From assembly GCF_052065355.1 (NCBI RefSeq), contig NZ_JBQHUF010000001.1, positions 310,001 through 374,000 of the forward strand: 64,000 bases of DNA, in the 5' to 3' direction. Positions 33,148 to 41,404 of this stretch are shown piece after piece. Origin of the DNA: Flavonifractor sp052065355. Lineage in GTDB: Bacteria; Bacillota; Clostridia; Oscillospirales; Oscillospiraceae. The stretch's first letter is position 1. Each line of letters opens with the position of its first letter. A program made the position numbers and the translations under genes. Below the pieces are notes generated by a model that was given only the letters and a program-made list of their open reading frames with translations, was not told the DNA's origin and did not search any database.

Positions 33148-33603
33148 TTACGCTCCTTTTTGTGTAATGTCTTTTTGAGAGGTGGCTGCGGCAAGGAATG
33201 CCTTGGTATAGTTGCGCCCAAACAGCAGACCGGCCAGCAAAAGGGCTGCGCCCAAGCCGGTATAGAAAACGGCGATGAACCGTTCCGGTGCAAGGCCGCT
33301 TACCCGCAGTCCAATTCCACCTGTCATCATCACTGCCATGATAGCGAAAGCTTTTCCGTCAAAGAACTTCAAAAAGAAGTGCCGTTCCTCCAGATAGGCA
33401 GTAATTCTGGTGGTGTGCTTTTTTACCAGCTTGCCAAAGATAAAACGCTGAAATACGGCAAAAACCAGCAGAGACAGCAGGCAATTCAGTACTGAGAGAT
33501 AGGCCGGATAGGCCATTAAGCCGATGCGAAGGATGTTGAAGCCTGCCGCGCTCCACACCAGGCAGGCCAGGAGCAACAGGGTGTTCCGCTTTACTTTCAT
33601 CAT
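33148..33603 (-). CDS. Small membrane protein, unknown function
   Basis: 151 residues, about four membrane segments (LLLLACLVWSAAGFNILRIG, YLSVLNCLLSLLVFAVFQ, AFAIMAVMMTGGIGLRVSG, FYTGLGAALLLAGLLFG). AAAGGAGA lies 3 nt before ATG 33603; ATG 33600 is the alternative. First gene of the pair with 33144-32479. A palindrome identical in form to the TetR gene's own operator lies 15 nt upstream. Confidence 0.7.
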   Translation of the reverse strand: MMKVKRNTLLLLACLVWSAAGFNILRIGLMAYPAYLSVLNCLLSLLVFAVFQRFIFGKLVKKHTTRITAYLEERHFFLKFFDGKAFAIMAVMMTGGIGLRVSGLAPERFIAVFYTGLGAALLLAGLLFGRNYTKAFLAAATSQKDITQKGA

Positions 33604-33617
33604 ATGTCTCCTTTAAG

Positions 33618-33630
33618 TGAACGATGTTCA
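33618..33630 (-). promoter_or_regulatory. TetR-type operator before the membrane-protein pair
   Basis: TGAAC-GAT-GTTCA, the same half-sites as the one in front of the TetR gene (34243-34255). Confidence 0.75.
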
Positions 33631-33669
33631 GTTTCCGGGGTATAAAATTCCCACAGTTCTGTGGGAATT

Positions 33670-34227
33670 TTAATAGAGGGTCCTGCGGACGATCTCCAGT
33701 ACTGCGGTAGGGTCAAAATCCTGCCGCAGCAGTGCGGACAGCATCAGGGAGAACAGAAGGTCCGCAAATTTTTCCGCCGTAAATTGTTCAGTGAAGGCAT
33801 TCGGCCGGATTTTGGTATCCCGCTGTAAAACGGAATGCAGTCCATTTAACATGTGCTTCCAGGTCTGCTGCATCCGCCGTTTCCCATCCGATTTATCCTC
33901 TCCCATGAAGCCCAGGGAATGGAGGGTAAAAAATCCGGGATACTGCTTACAACCATATTCCATCCGTTGGTACAGCCAGGTAATACAAGATTGGGTGTCC
34001 TGGAACACAGTGTCATCCTCCGGCTGATGGAAGATCTCACGCCAGACGCTTTCCACTGCGGCACCAATCAGATCGGCCTTGGAATCAAAATAGTTGTAGA
34101 TGGAACCTACCGACACACCACAGGCTGCCGCCACTGAGCGGATATTGATTGCAGATCCGCCTTTTTGGCGAATCAGTTCTCGGCTGGTCTTCAGGATATC
34201 TTCTTTTGATGTGACAATGGTATTCAT
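33670..34227 (-). CDS. TetR/AcrR-family regulator
   Basis: 185 residues. N-terminal HTH (about 8-50): DILKTSRELIRQKGGSAINI, VAAACGVSVGSIYNYFDSKADL. The C-terminal ligand domain is divergent. It is preceded by an operator-like palindrome, and the same palindrome precedes the adjacent pair of membrane-protein genes, so it should control both. The stop is in an A+T-rich stretch. Confidence 0.9.
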   Translation of the reverse strand: MNTIVTSKEDILKTSRELIRQKGGSAINIRSVAAACGVSVGSIYNYFDSKADLIGAAVESVWREIFHQPEDDTVFQDTQSCITWLYQRMEYGCKQYPGFFTLHSLGFMGEDKSDGKRRMQQTWKHMLNGLHSVLQRDTKIRPNAFTEQFTAEKFADLLFSLMLSALLRQDFDPTAVLEIVRRTLY

Positions 34228-34242
34228 TCGATCACCTCAATA

Positions 34243-34255
34243 TGAACATTGTTCA
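34243..34255. promoter_or_regulatory. TetR-type operator, autoregulatory
   Basis: TGAAC-ATT-GTTCA palindrome 15 nt before the tetR start; extends to ATGAAC...GTTCAT. Confidence 0.78.
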
Positions 34256-34325
34256 TTATAGAGCTGTGCGCTTATTTGTCAAGTACTTCTTGCTTCCGCA
34301 CACTCTTTGCTGGGAGGGGCCTTCC

Positions 34326-34354
34326 TTGCAAGAAGGGGATATTCATGGTATGAT
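34326..34354 (+). promoter_or_regulatory. Promoter of the macrodomain gene
   Basis: TTGCAA (34326-34331), 17 nt, TATGAT (34349-34354); 26 nt before the ATG, with AGGAGG between. Confidence 0.6.
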
Positions 34355-34380
34355 GAGGCAACAAGTGAGGAGGTGCCGCT

Positions 34381-35298
34381 ATGTCCCTGTATATTGTGCA
34401 AAATGATATTACTACGATGAAAATGGACGCCATTGTCAACGCCGCCAATGAGAGTTTATTGGGCGGCGGGGGCGTGGACGGCGCTATCCATCAGGCTGCC
34501 GGGCCGGACCTGCTGAAGGAGTGCCGCACGCTGGGCGGCTGTAAAACAGGACAGGCCAAGATCACCAAAGGTTATCGACTGCCCGCTAAGTTCGTGATTC
34601 ATACCGTAGGTCCTATCTGGCGGGGCGGGGCCAACGGCGAGCGGGAACTGCTGGTCTCCGCCTACCGCTCCTCACTGGAGCTGGCTCTGGCTAATCAGTG
34701 TGCGACAGTGGCGTTCCCGCTTATTTCTGCTGGAGTGTATGGCTACCCCAAGGACCGGGCGATCAAGGTGGCAGTGGACACGATTGCAGATTTTCTGCTT
34801 TCCCATGATACGGATATGAATGTCTATCTGGTCATCTTTGATCGAAAAACATACACCATTGGCGGAACGCTGTTTGATGATATCGCCGCCTTCATTGATG
34901 AACGTTATGGATCGGAGCATCCCCACAGCGGGGAGGAGCAGCAGGCTTTGAGTCAGCTGGACGAGACCTTTTCCCAAATGCTGCTGCGGAAGATGGACGA
35001 GTGTGGCATTTCCGACGCTCAATGCTATAAAAAGGCTAACATTGACAGCAGTCTTTTCTGTGCGATTCAGTCAGATATCCACTATAAACCCTCCAAGCCT
35101 GTTGCCATGGCCTTCGCCGTCGCATTGGAGCTGCCTCTGGAGGAGGCCCGTGAGATGCTGGGGAAAGCTGGTTTTGTATTCTCTCATGCCAGCAAATTCG
35201 ATATCATTGCGGAGTATTTCATCTCCCATCAGAACTACAATATCTTTGAGATCAATGAAGCTCTGTTCGCCTTTGACCAGAGCCAATTAGGAGGCTGA
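34381..35298 (+). CDS. Macrodomain (ADP-ribose hydrolase) fused to a C-terminal HTH-like domain
   Basis: 305 residues. Residues 1-165 form a MacroD/YmdB-type macrodomain: DAIVNAANESLLGGGGVDGAIH (ADP-ribose contact Asn and GGGGVDG loop), GQAKITKGYRLP, VIHTVGP, ISAGVYGYPKDRA. It should remove ADP-ribose or O-acetyl groups. Residues about 195-305 look like an XRE-like or kindred helical domain (FSQMLLRKMDECGISDAQCY, KKANIDSSLFCAIQSD), so it may bind nucleic acid or a partner. The arrangement recurs in Firmicutes. DUF2200 gene follows 4 nt after its stop. Confidence 0.87.
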   Translation: MSLYIVQNDITTMKMDAIVNAANESLLGGGGVDGAIHQAAGPDLLKECRTLGGCKTGQAKITKGYRLPAKFVIHTVGPIWRGGANGERELLVSAYRSSLELALANQCATVAFPLISAGVYGYPKDRAIKVAVDTIADFLLSHDTDMNVYLVIFDRKTYTIGGTLFDDIAAFIDERYGSEHPHSGEEQQALSQLDETFSQMLLRKMDECGISDAQCYKKANIDSSLFCAIQSDIHYKPSKPVAMAFAVALELPLEEAREMLGKAGFVFSHASKFDIIAEYFISHQNYNIFEINEALFAFDQSQLGG

Positions 35299-35302
35299 TA
35301 CT

Positions 35303-35653
35303 GTGCCCCGTGCCGATGTCACGCAGATGCATTTTGCCAAGCTATACCCTCTGCTGGTGAACAAGGCCGAGAAAAAAGGCCGCCGCAGGGAAGAGGTAGA
35401 CCGGGTGACCACATGGCTCACCGGATACACAGCGGAAGATATCGCTCGATTGGAACAGTCTGATGTCAGCTACGGAGATTTCTTCCGCAATGCCCCTGCT
35501 ATGAATCCTAACCGGACGCTTATCACCGGAACTGTATGTGGTGTTCGGGTGGAAACGATCGAGGATCCCCTGATGCGGGAGATCCGGTATCTGGACAAGC
35601 TGGTGGACGAGCTGGCCAAGGGAAAAGCGATGGAGCAGATTTTGAGAACGTAA
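35303..35653 (+). CDS. DUF2200-family protein
   Basis: 116 residues, GTG start with TTAGGAGG 9 nt upstream inside the previous gene's end. Family motifs: FAKLYPLLVNKAEKKGRRREEVD, WLTGYTAEDI, PNRTLITGTVCGVRVETIEDPLMREIRYLDKLVDELAKGK. Function unknown. Probably co-transcribed with the macrodomain gene. Confidence 0.88.
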   Translation: MPRADVTQMHFAKLYPLLVNKAEKKGRRREEVDRVTTWLTGYTAEDIARLEQSDVSYGDFFRNAPAMNPNRTLITGTVCGVRVETIEDPLMREIRYLDKLVDELAKGKAMEQILRT

Positions 35654-35682
35654 TTGCGGCTGTCAAACGGCCAATAAAATGC

Positions 35683-35729
35683 CAAATCCCCCTACCCTGT
35701 AACTGGTAAGCACAGGGTAGGGGGATTTG
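35683..35729. terminator. Terminator after DUF2200
   Basis: 18-bp stem (begins CAAATCCCCCTACCCTGT), 11-nt loop. Confidence 0.88.
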
Positions 35730-35788
35730 ATTATAAAGCAGGTGGGGGTACGCTGACAGCAAGAAAGGCCTTGCCGCTGATAGAAAAC

Positions 35789-36238
35789 TTACATCTGCCC
35801 CTTCCAAACCCGGGCTAGGATATCCTTGAGCACCAGTATAGCATCGGTGTTGTTGTAACCGTAGTCTACCCGAAGTTGGGTGAGCATCTCCCGCAGGGCT
35901 GGGGCATAGTCATCGATGCGTACCGTTTGATGATAGGTGGCCAGCACCGGATACTTTTTGCTCCAAACCTTGCTCCAGTCGATCCGGGCCTGGGCCTCAT
36001 CGCTGACGCTCTCGATCATCTGCTGGGCCTGCTGTTCGTCAAAATCGTATTCGATCAGCTCGTCCAGTGTCATGTGGTAGAGCATAGCCAACCCCTTGGA
36101 CTGACGGATGTCAGGCAGGGTCTCATTGGTCTCCCATTTGGAGATGGTCTGGCGGCTGACCCCCAGCTTTTCGGCTACGGCCTCCTGAGTCAGCCCGCTC
36201 TTTTTTCGTGCGTGATATAAACTGCTGCCCAAACTCAT
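35789..36238 (-). CDS. XRE-family regulator with C-terminal extension
   Basis: 149 residues. HTH: SSLYHARKKSGLTQEAVAEK, LGVSRQTISKWETNETLPDI. C-terminal 85 residues of helical sequence (EQQAQQMIESVSDEAQARI) with no recognised domain. Ends a minus-strand run; its target is unclear. The 36239-36367 gap shows nothing. Confidence 0.88.
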   Translation of the reverse strand: MSLGSSLYHARKKSGLTQEAVAEKLGVSRQTISKWETNETLPDIRQSKGLAMLYHMTLDELIEYDFDEQQAQQMIESVSDEAQARIDWSKVWSKKYPVLATYHQTVRIDDYAPALREMLTQLRVDYGYNNTDAILVLKDILARVWKGQM

Positions 36239-36367
36239 TGCGGTATCCTCCTGATCTGCGTTTCTGTGTTTGAGTATACCGCGTACGTCCCCAAAAATCT
36301 ACCAAGGGAAGCGGTCACTTTCGCCCGGTTTCCTGACATTCTCCCTGCTATCACGCATAGGTGAAGG

Positions 36368-37060
36368 TTATCTGTATGCCGAGAACGGGCACCGTTTGCC
36401 GATACACTGGTTGTTCCGACTGCTGTATGAGCAGACAGGCGTGGTATGCTCCATCTGCACCCCAAGGTGTTCCAGGACAAAGTCTACAGCGGCCAGAATA
36501 GCTAGAAAGGAGTCCCGCTTGCAGCACCGGGGGCCACCAGCTTTGCCGATGCTTTCCAGGGCCCGGGCGGTCATCTGGTTGCTCAGTCCCCAGGGCTCCC
36601 GGGCAAGGGGTGTGGATTGAGTGACGATGGCCAGGAATTGTCCCGTACTGATCCCTGCTCCGCAGGCGCCCCAAAAGCCGCAGGCTCCCCCGGGGACAGC
36701 CTTGCCCCGGCTATACATTTCCCGAAGGGCATTCTCCAGATCCAGCTGACCCCCGGCATTTTTGTAGGCGGTGAGCAGAGCAGCTCCTACCATCACATGG
36801 TGTTCGGGGCCGTGCATGTGGCAGAACGGCAGCTCCATCATCCGCCGAAGGATCGCAATAGGGTCGGTGGTAGTCTCGGAGAGACACAGCCCAAAGATGC
36901 TGTCCATACCCTGTGTGTGGCAGTCACTGCACACATAATGTCCGTTTACGCAGCGGGTCTTGCTGGCTTCTTTTTTATGGCAGACAGCACATTCCATGAT
37001 CTCGTCCCGGACCAGGTATTCCAGTGGTGCTTTGCAGATCAGACATTCTTCTGTATTCAA
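36368..37060 (-). CDS. DUF5714-family Cys-rich protein
   Basis: 230 residues if it starts at TTG 37060, where GAGGAG lies 8 nt upstream; ATG 37078 (236 aa) or ATG 37162 are alternatives. N-terminal zinc-ribbon-like CxxC pairs: CLICKAPLEYLVRDEIMECAVCHKKE, then C...GHYVCSDCH. C-terminal domain has CGFWGACGAGISTGQFLAIV and RCCKRDSFLAILAAVDFVLE, typical of DUF5714, which in some genomes is fused or adjacent to methyltransferases. Function unknown. Last gene of the long minus-strand run, downstream of a MATE transporter. Confidence 0.82.
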   Translation of the reverse strand: MNTEECLICKAPLEYLVRDEIMECAVCHKKEASKTRCVNGHYVCSDCHTQGMDSIFGLCLSETTTDPIAILRRMMELPFCHMHGPEHHVMVGAALLTAYKNAGGQLDLENALREMYSRGKAVPGGACGFWGACGAGISTGQFLAIVTQSTPLAREPWGLSNQMTARALESIGKAGGPRCCKRDSFLAILAAVDFVLEHLGVQMEHTTPVCSYSSRNNQCIGKRCPFSAYR

Positions 37061-37163
37061 GGTTCTGTCTCCTCTCATTTTATCAATTTGACTCAAGCGG
37101 AAGATGGCGAACAAGATTGAAAGGAGTTCCGGCATGTATGGAGACTTCCTTTGATCGGACATA

Positions 37164-38498
37164 TCAGGCTGTCCGATCAGCTTGGCATATCTCCAGTCGG
37201 CGTCCCTCTTTTTTCAGCAAATATAGATAAGCTGCCAGGGATACAATCCCGTCGAAAGCGATGCCGAGGCCAAACAGCAGCGCGATTCCAGTCAGAGAGG
37301 GAAGCCAAATTCCGGTCCGGTAGAGTATAAACGCCCCGCCATAATACAGCGCATTGGTCACAATAGATTCAAACAGCATGTAATTGGTCTTACCCAGAGC
37401 GTAGAAGGCCGCATCAAATATGTTCTGAAAGGCGTATATCATATAAAAGCTCAGCAGAAGCATCACCAGGCGGAATAAAGCGTCCACATCTGCGTAGCCC
37501 AGAACGTATTTCATAAATGGTTTCCACGCAGGAATGGTACAGACCCAGAGGATACAAATCACACCTGTGAGCAAGAAATATCCGTGTGAGCGTACTCGGA
37601 GTGACGACGGATCTGCGGAAACCTCCTGCTTGATCACTTCTGCAAGCTGTGTGACCGGCAGCAGAAGCCAACCCCATATAAAGTTGTTTGCCACCCAATA
37701 GAGGCCCTGCTCCTGGACTACATTCACCATCCGCACGATCATCAGCATGTAGGCGATATTTCGTACAAAAGATTCCAGACCGGAGATGCCTCCGACTTTG
37801 AAAAACTCCTTCATCCAGCCGAAGGACAATTTTGACCGGGAGAATACCTGGACGCCCTCCCTGGAGAGCAGGAAAAGGGATACCATAAACAGCAGTCCGT
37901 TAACAATGAGGTTGGAATACCCGATTCCATTGACTCCCAGTCGGAGAGAGAAGGGAAACGTTGAGATCAGCAGAGAATCCAGGAATATACTTAAAATCAG
38001 CCGAAATAGGGTCAGAATATAAAGAAATTTTACTTGTCCCAAGGTTACCAACGCTACCAGCGTAAAGGAACAGAGCATACCAAAGCTATTGGCGAAACTC
38101 TCCAAACAGATGTAGGATGCTGAGGCCTCTGCCATGCCGGGCTCTACTGCCATCCAGCGCAGCAGCGGTCGTACCATGCCGCATAGCAGCAGAGAGATCA
38201 CCGCATAAATACAGGCAGTTACAAGCAATCCGCTTCTGACCCGATTAGAAAATGTATGCAGATCCTTTTTTGCCTGACCCATGAAGTAAAAAAGAGGGAG
38301 TAGTACGGCCTCCTGAATGATTTCATAGACCAGATTTACCCATCCGAGCTGTCCTGCAATGGAGTAGGACCACGGATCAGGTAGCTGACCCAAAAAATGG
38401 ATGCGAACGGCAGTGTAAACTGCGGGGCAGAGTCCCATGACCAGAAGGGAGGCGTAAAGACGATAGTTGATTACGCCCAAAGAGCTCTGCAGCTTCAT
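37164..38498 (-). CDS. MATE-family multidrug/toxic-compound efflux transporter
   Basis: 444 residues from ATG 38498 (an ATG at 38540 would begin inside the upstream gene). About 12 hydrophobic segments, with ALVTLGQVKFLYILTLFRLIL and GVNGIGYSNLIVNGLLF typical of MATE. Probably Na+- or H+-driven export of cationic or small organic compounds. Lies between a DUF6933 gene and DUF5714. Confidence 0.83.
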   Translation of the reverse strand: MKLQSSLGVINYRLYASLLVMGLCPAVYTAVRIHFLGQLPDPWSYSIAGQLGWVNLVYEIIQEAVLLPLFYFMGQAKKDLHTFSNRVRSGLLVTACIYAVISLLLCGMVRPLLRWMAVEPGMAEASASYICLESFANSFGMLCSFTLVALVTLGQVKFLYILTLFRLILSIFLDSLLISTFPFSLRLGVNGIGYSNLIVNGLLFMVSLFLLSREGVQVFSRSKLSFGWMKEFFKVGGISGLESFVRNIAYMLMIVRMVNVVQEQGLYWVANNFIWGWLLLPVTQLAEVIKQEVSADPSSLRVRSHGYFLLTGVICILWVCTIPAWKPFMKYVLGYADVDALFRLVMLLLSFYMIYAFQNIFDAAFYALGKTNYMLFESIVTNALYYGGAFILYRTGIWLPSLTGIALLFGLGIAFDGIVSLAAYLYLLKKEGRRLEICQADRTA

Positions 38499-38517
38499 CT
38501 CAGCAACACATCCTTTT

Positions 38518-39024
38518 TTAGCCACAGCCCAATGTGTCATACATCCGTTTCAGACCTGTCCCAAGTCCCTCAGAGCCCACGCACCGGCTGGGACGAGTGT
38601 TTACGGCATGGTCCAATAGGGGCTGCGCCTGGCTGGTGCGATCCAGACACAGGTCCAGTGCCAGTACATCCTCCCAGGCACGGTTGAGGAAGGCCACCTC
38701 CCGGCGGCCATGGGTACGGGTGATCTCAGCAGCACCTGACTGACTTAAATATTCCGCAGCTTGATTTGGGGCAAACCCGGCGGAGATGAGACTCTCGAGA
38801 AGCCCATCTCTGAACAGCCCCGGTATGTCCGCCCACTGGAGGGGCGACACATCGTAGCGAACAAAGGTATACCGGCTGTGGCAGTGGACGGCCAGCAGGC
38901 ACTTACATCCTCCCAGGTCGATAACATGCAGGTCCCAACACAGCCGCCTGTCCGGCTCTGTGCCGTAGGGCGGCGTCTTTACCTTCAGGAATCTCTGGAG
39001 GGGAAAGGTCAGGCCCAGTTCCAT
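38518..39024 (-). CDS. DUF6933-like protein
   Basis: 168 residues. Start at ATG 39024, overlapping the phosphodiesterase stop as TGATG, so translation is coupled. Sequence MELGLTFPLQRFLKVKTPP, WDLHVIDLGGCKCLLAVHCHSRYTFV, ... resembles a family of unknown function (DUF6933 by recall). No membrane segment. Confidence 0.72.
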   Translation of the reverse strand: MELGLTFPLQRFLKVKTPPYGTEPDRRLCWDLHVIDLGGCKCLLAVHCHSRYTFVRYDVSPLQWADIPGLFRDGLLESLISAGFAPNQAAEYLSQSGAAEITRTHGRREVAFLNRAWEDVLALDLCLDRTSQAQPLLDHAVNTRPSRCVGSEGLGTGLKRMYDTLGCG

Positions 39025-39482
39025 CACTTTGCTTCGTGGGGGATGGTGACTTTTTCCACCCGGAGCGTTCCGTCTGTCGCTTCCGCTACCATCATAGTGA
39101 TCTCCTGATGAAACCGACGGGGGCCACAGGAACCGGGATTGAGCCAGAGAATACCGTCCTTTTCCTCCTGAACGTACTTGTGGGAGTGGCCGAATACCAC
39201 TACATTCACGCCGTCGAGCTTTGCGGGAAGCTCTTTCTTGTTGTGTACCATAAAAAAGGTCACGCCGCCCAGGGTGACTGTGAGGTCGTGGGGGATGGTC
39301 TCCGCCCACTCCTTGTCGTTGTTGCCGCGGACAATATAAAGCGGGGCAAATTGCCGCAGCACATCCACAATGCTCTGCTTGTTGATATCTCCGCCATGGA
39401 GAATGGCATCGGCGGATTTCAGCTGTTCCACAACCTCCGGCCGCAGCAGGCCGTGGGTATCTGAGAGAATAGCGAGTTTCAT
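39024..39482 (-). CDS. YfcE/MJ0936-family phosphodiesterase
   Basis: 152 residues, calcineurin-like metallophosphatase. Motifs: ILSDTHG, LHGGDINKQ, YIVRGNND, VVFGHSHKY, LNPGSC. Start ATG 39482 has GGGAGG 7 nt upstream. Family members hydrolyse phosphodiesters; substrate here unknown. Confidence 0.92.
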   Translation of the reverse strand: MKLAILSDTHGLLRPEVVEQLKSADAILHGGDINKQSIVDVLRQFAPLYIVRGNNDKEWAETIPHDLTVTLGGVTFFMVHNKKELPAKLDGVNVVVFGHSHKYVQEEKDGILWLNPGSCGPRRFHQEITMMVAEATDGTLRVEKVTIPHEAK

Positions 39483-39504
39483 ATGATTGCCTCCCATTTG
39501 TAGC

Positions 39505-39957
39505 TCAACCCAAGCGGTCTTGTATCTGACGGAAAAAGCAGCGAGCGTGCTCCAGCTCCCGTGCATTCGGGTGTCCCTTGGCGATTCCACCTACCAATTT
39601 GAAAGGACCGAAGGTGTCGTAGCCTTTGCAGCTGAATTCTCCCAGCACCGGGCAATTTTTCTCCTTGGCGACCTCCGCCGCGACCTTCGCGCCGTTGCCT
39701 TTGGCTCCGCCATAGGTGTAGACGAAGAATACAGGCTTCCCCTGAGGCAGATACTGCCGGGCAAACGCCACCACAGACTTTTGAAAGTCAAAACCATAAA
39801 TACCGGAGGCAAGGCCGATGCAGTCGTATCCATTCAGTCGGACTGCCTGGCGAGTAGTCACATCGATGAGGTCTACCTCACCCTCCTGGGCCATGGCCTC
39901 CAGGACCTTCAAAGTGTTCCCGTGGTGGCGGGAGTAGTAGCAAATAGCAGTTTTCAT
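39505..39957 (-). CDS. Flavodoxin-family protein
   Basis: 150 residues. FMN phosphate loop YSRHHGNT, then GLASGIYGFDFQ and VYTYGGAKGNGAK. Start overlaps the SDR stop by 4 nt. Likely electron carrier or menaquinone-dependent oxidoreductase-like. Confidence 0.9.
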   Translation of the reverse strand: MKTAICYYSRHHGNTLKVLEAMAQEGEVDLIDVTTRQAVRLNGYDCIGLASGIYGFDFQKSVVAFARQYLPQGKPVFFVYTYGGAKGNGAKVAAEVAKEKNCPVLGEFSCKGYDTFGPFKLVGGIAKGHPNARELEHARCFFRQIQDRLG

Positions 39958-40670
39958 GAAGATGCTCCTCTATCCAACTTCCAGCCGAAGTCGTTGTGGT
40001 AGATCATCTGGCGTGTCATGCCGCCGTCAATGCAGATGTTTTCCCCGGTGATGAAGCCTGCCTTGTCTGAACAGAGATAGAGCACCATATTGGCAATGTC
40101 CAGCGGATTGCCTACCCGACCGGCGGGCTGCTGACAGGCGTCTGGTCCGTCATAGCTGGTATAGTCGGTATCGATCCAACCGGGGGAGATGGAGTTCACC
40201 CGCACCTTGCCGCCGAGACTCACCGCCAGAGCGTGGGTCAGGGCGGAAATGCCGCCCTTGGCCGCCGTATAGCTTTCGGTCTGGGGCTGGCTCATCCGGT
40301 CACGGGAAGAGGAGATATTTACGATGGCCGCTCCAGGTGCAAAGTAGGGTGTGAACAGCTTGGTCAGATAGAAGGGTGCGGTGACGCCCACCCGCAGGGC
40401 GTAGTTGAACTCTTCGTAGGTACATGTGTCGATCCCCTTCATCAACGGCAGGGCATTGTTGACCAGAAAGTCCACATGGCCGTGGTCGGCGATGACCTTA
40501 CGGGCGAAGTCCTCCAAAACAGACTGCTGGGCCAGATCACCCATATAGTAGTCGTTTGGAAGCAGATCAATGATGCATACCTTGGCTCCCGCATGGTGAA
40601 ATTCCTCTGCAATGGCCTTGCCGATGCCCTTTGCGCCGCCGGTGACCACCGCAACTTTGTTTTCAAACAT
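39954..40670 (-). CDS. Short-chain dehydrogenase/reductase
   Basis: 238 residues, classical SDR. NAD(P)-binding TGGAKGIGKAIAEEF (TGxxxGIG); NNA in VDFLVNNALP; catalytic NISSSRD Ser and YTAAK Tyr/Lys. The following flavodoxin suggests redox cooperation. Start is 12 nt after the TIGR04076 stop. Confidence 0.93.
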   Translation of the reverse strand: MFENKVAVVTGGAKGIGKAIAEEFHHAGAKVCIIDLLPNDYYMGDLAQQSVLEDFARKVIADHGHVDFLVNNALPLMKGIDTCTYEEFNYALRVGVTAPFYLTKLFTPYFAPGAAIVNISSSRDRMSQPQTESYTAAKGGISALTHALAVSLGGKVRVNSISPGWIDTDYTSYDGPDACQQPAGRVGNPLDIANMVLYLCSDKAGFITGENICIDGGMTRQMIYHNDFGWKLDRGASS

Positions 40671-40682
40671 GGTGTGCCCTCC

Positions 40683-40997
40683 TCAATCCGCGTCTTCGTC
40701 CAGAGCCTCCACCAGAAAGCTCACCGGACGAAAACCGTCGTTGCATGAGAGCATGGCGGATCTGGGGTTCTTCATCCAGCCATCGTAAAAGTTTGTTCCT
40801 CCGTGGCTCAGCGCCAGCACAAAAGGGGAGAGAGTGTCCCAGGCGCTCTGACAAAAGCCCTGGGGCTTCTCCCAGCCGTTGGCGATGAAGACCTGGCCCA
40901 CCGACATATCGCAGGCGTGGGAGATGGGGTTTTCGTATTGAGCCATCAGGTCCTCATATTGGGTGATACGCATGACGGTGATCTTACACTTTTTCAT
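40683..40997 (-). CDS. TIGR04076-family protein
   Basis: 104 residues from ATG 40997 (KCKITVMRITQYEDLMAQYE). Cys-containing CDMSVGQVFIANGWEKPQGF, LALSHGGTNF, and ...SCNDGFRPVSFLVEAL match this family of unknown function. Start overlaps the deformylase-like gene by 4 nt. Confidence 0.8.
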   Translation of the reverse strand: MKKCKITVMRITQYEDLMAQYENPISHACDMSVGQVFIANGWEKPQGFCQSAWDTLSPFVLALSHGGTNFYDGWMKNPRSAMLSCNDGFRPVSFLVEALDEDAD

Positions 40998-41404
40998 ATA
41001 AGGATCCCCTCGCAATGATCGATCTCGTGCTGGATGATTTGGGCCGTCCAGCCGGTAAAGGTCTTCAGTCGTTCCTGGAACTTTTCATTTTGCCAGCGTA
41101 CTTTTATAGAGTTCCAGCGCTTGGCCGGGCGAATGCCGGTAAGGGAAAGGCAGCCTTCCTCCGCGTCATAAGGTCCGGATTTTTTGATGATTTCCGGATT
41201 AAACATGACCATATAGGTCCCTTCGTTGTCAAAGGCGATAATGCGTTTATTTACGCCGATCATATTGGCCGCCATACCTACACAGCCATCCTTGTGGTGC
41301 TCCAGCGTTTCCAGAAGATCGGCGGCGGTCTGGAGATCATCCGGGGTGGCAGGCTCTGCTTTCTGGGCCAGAAACGCTTCGTCTTTACAGATGTCTTGGA
41401 TCAT
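40994..41404 (-). CDS. Peptide-deformylase-like protein
   Basis: 136 residues. The metal motifs are present: EGCLSL (Cys ligand) and QHEIDHCEG (HExxH). Motif 1 reads GCVGMAANMIG, where the usual GLAAxQ has Asn in place of the Gln that contacts the oxyanion. The protein also lacks part of the N-terminal length of Def. Thus it is a PDF relative that may act on another N-acyl substrate. It overlaps both neighbours by 4 nt. Confidence 0.85.
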   Translation of the reverse strand: MIQDICKDEAFLAQKAEPATPDDLQTAADLLETLEHHKDGCVGMAANMIGVNKRIIAFDNEGTYMVMFNPEIIKKSGPYDAEEGCLSLTGIRPAKRWNSIKVRWQNEKFQERLKTFTGWTAQIIQHEIDHCEGILI

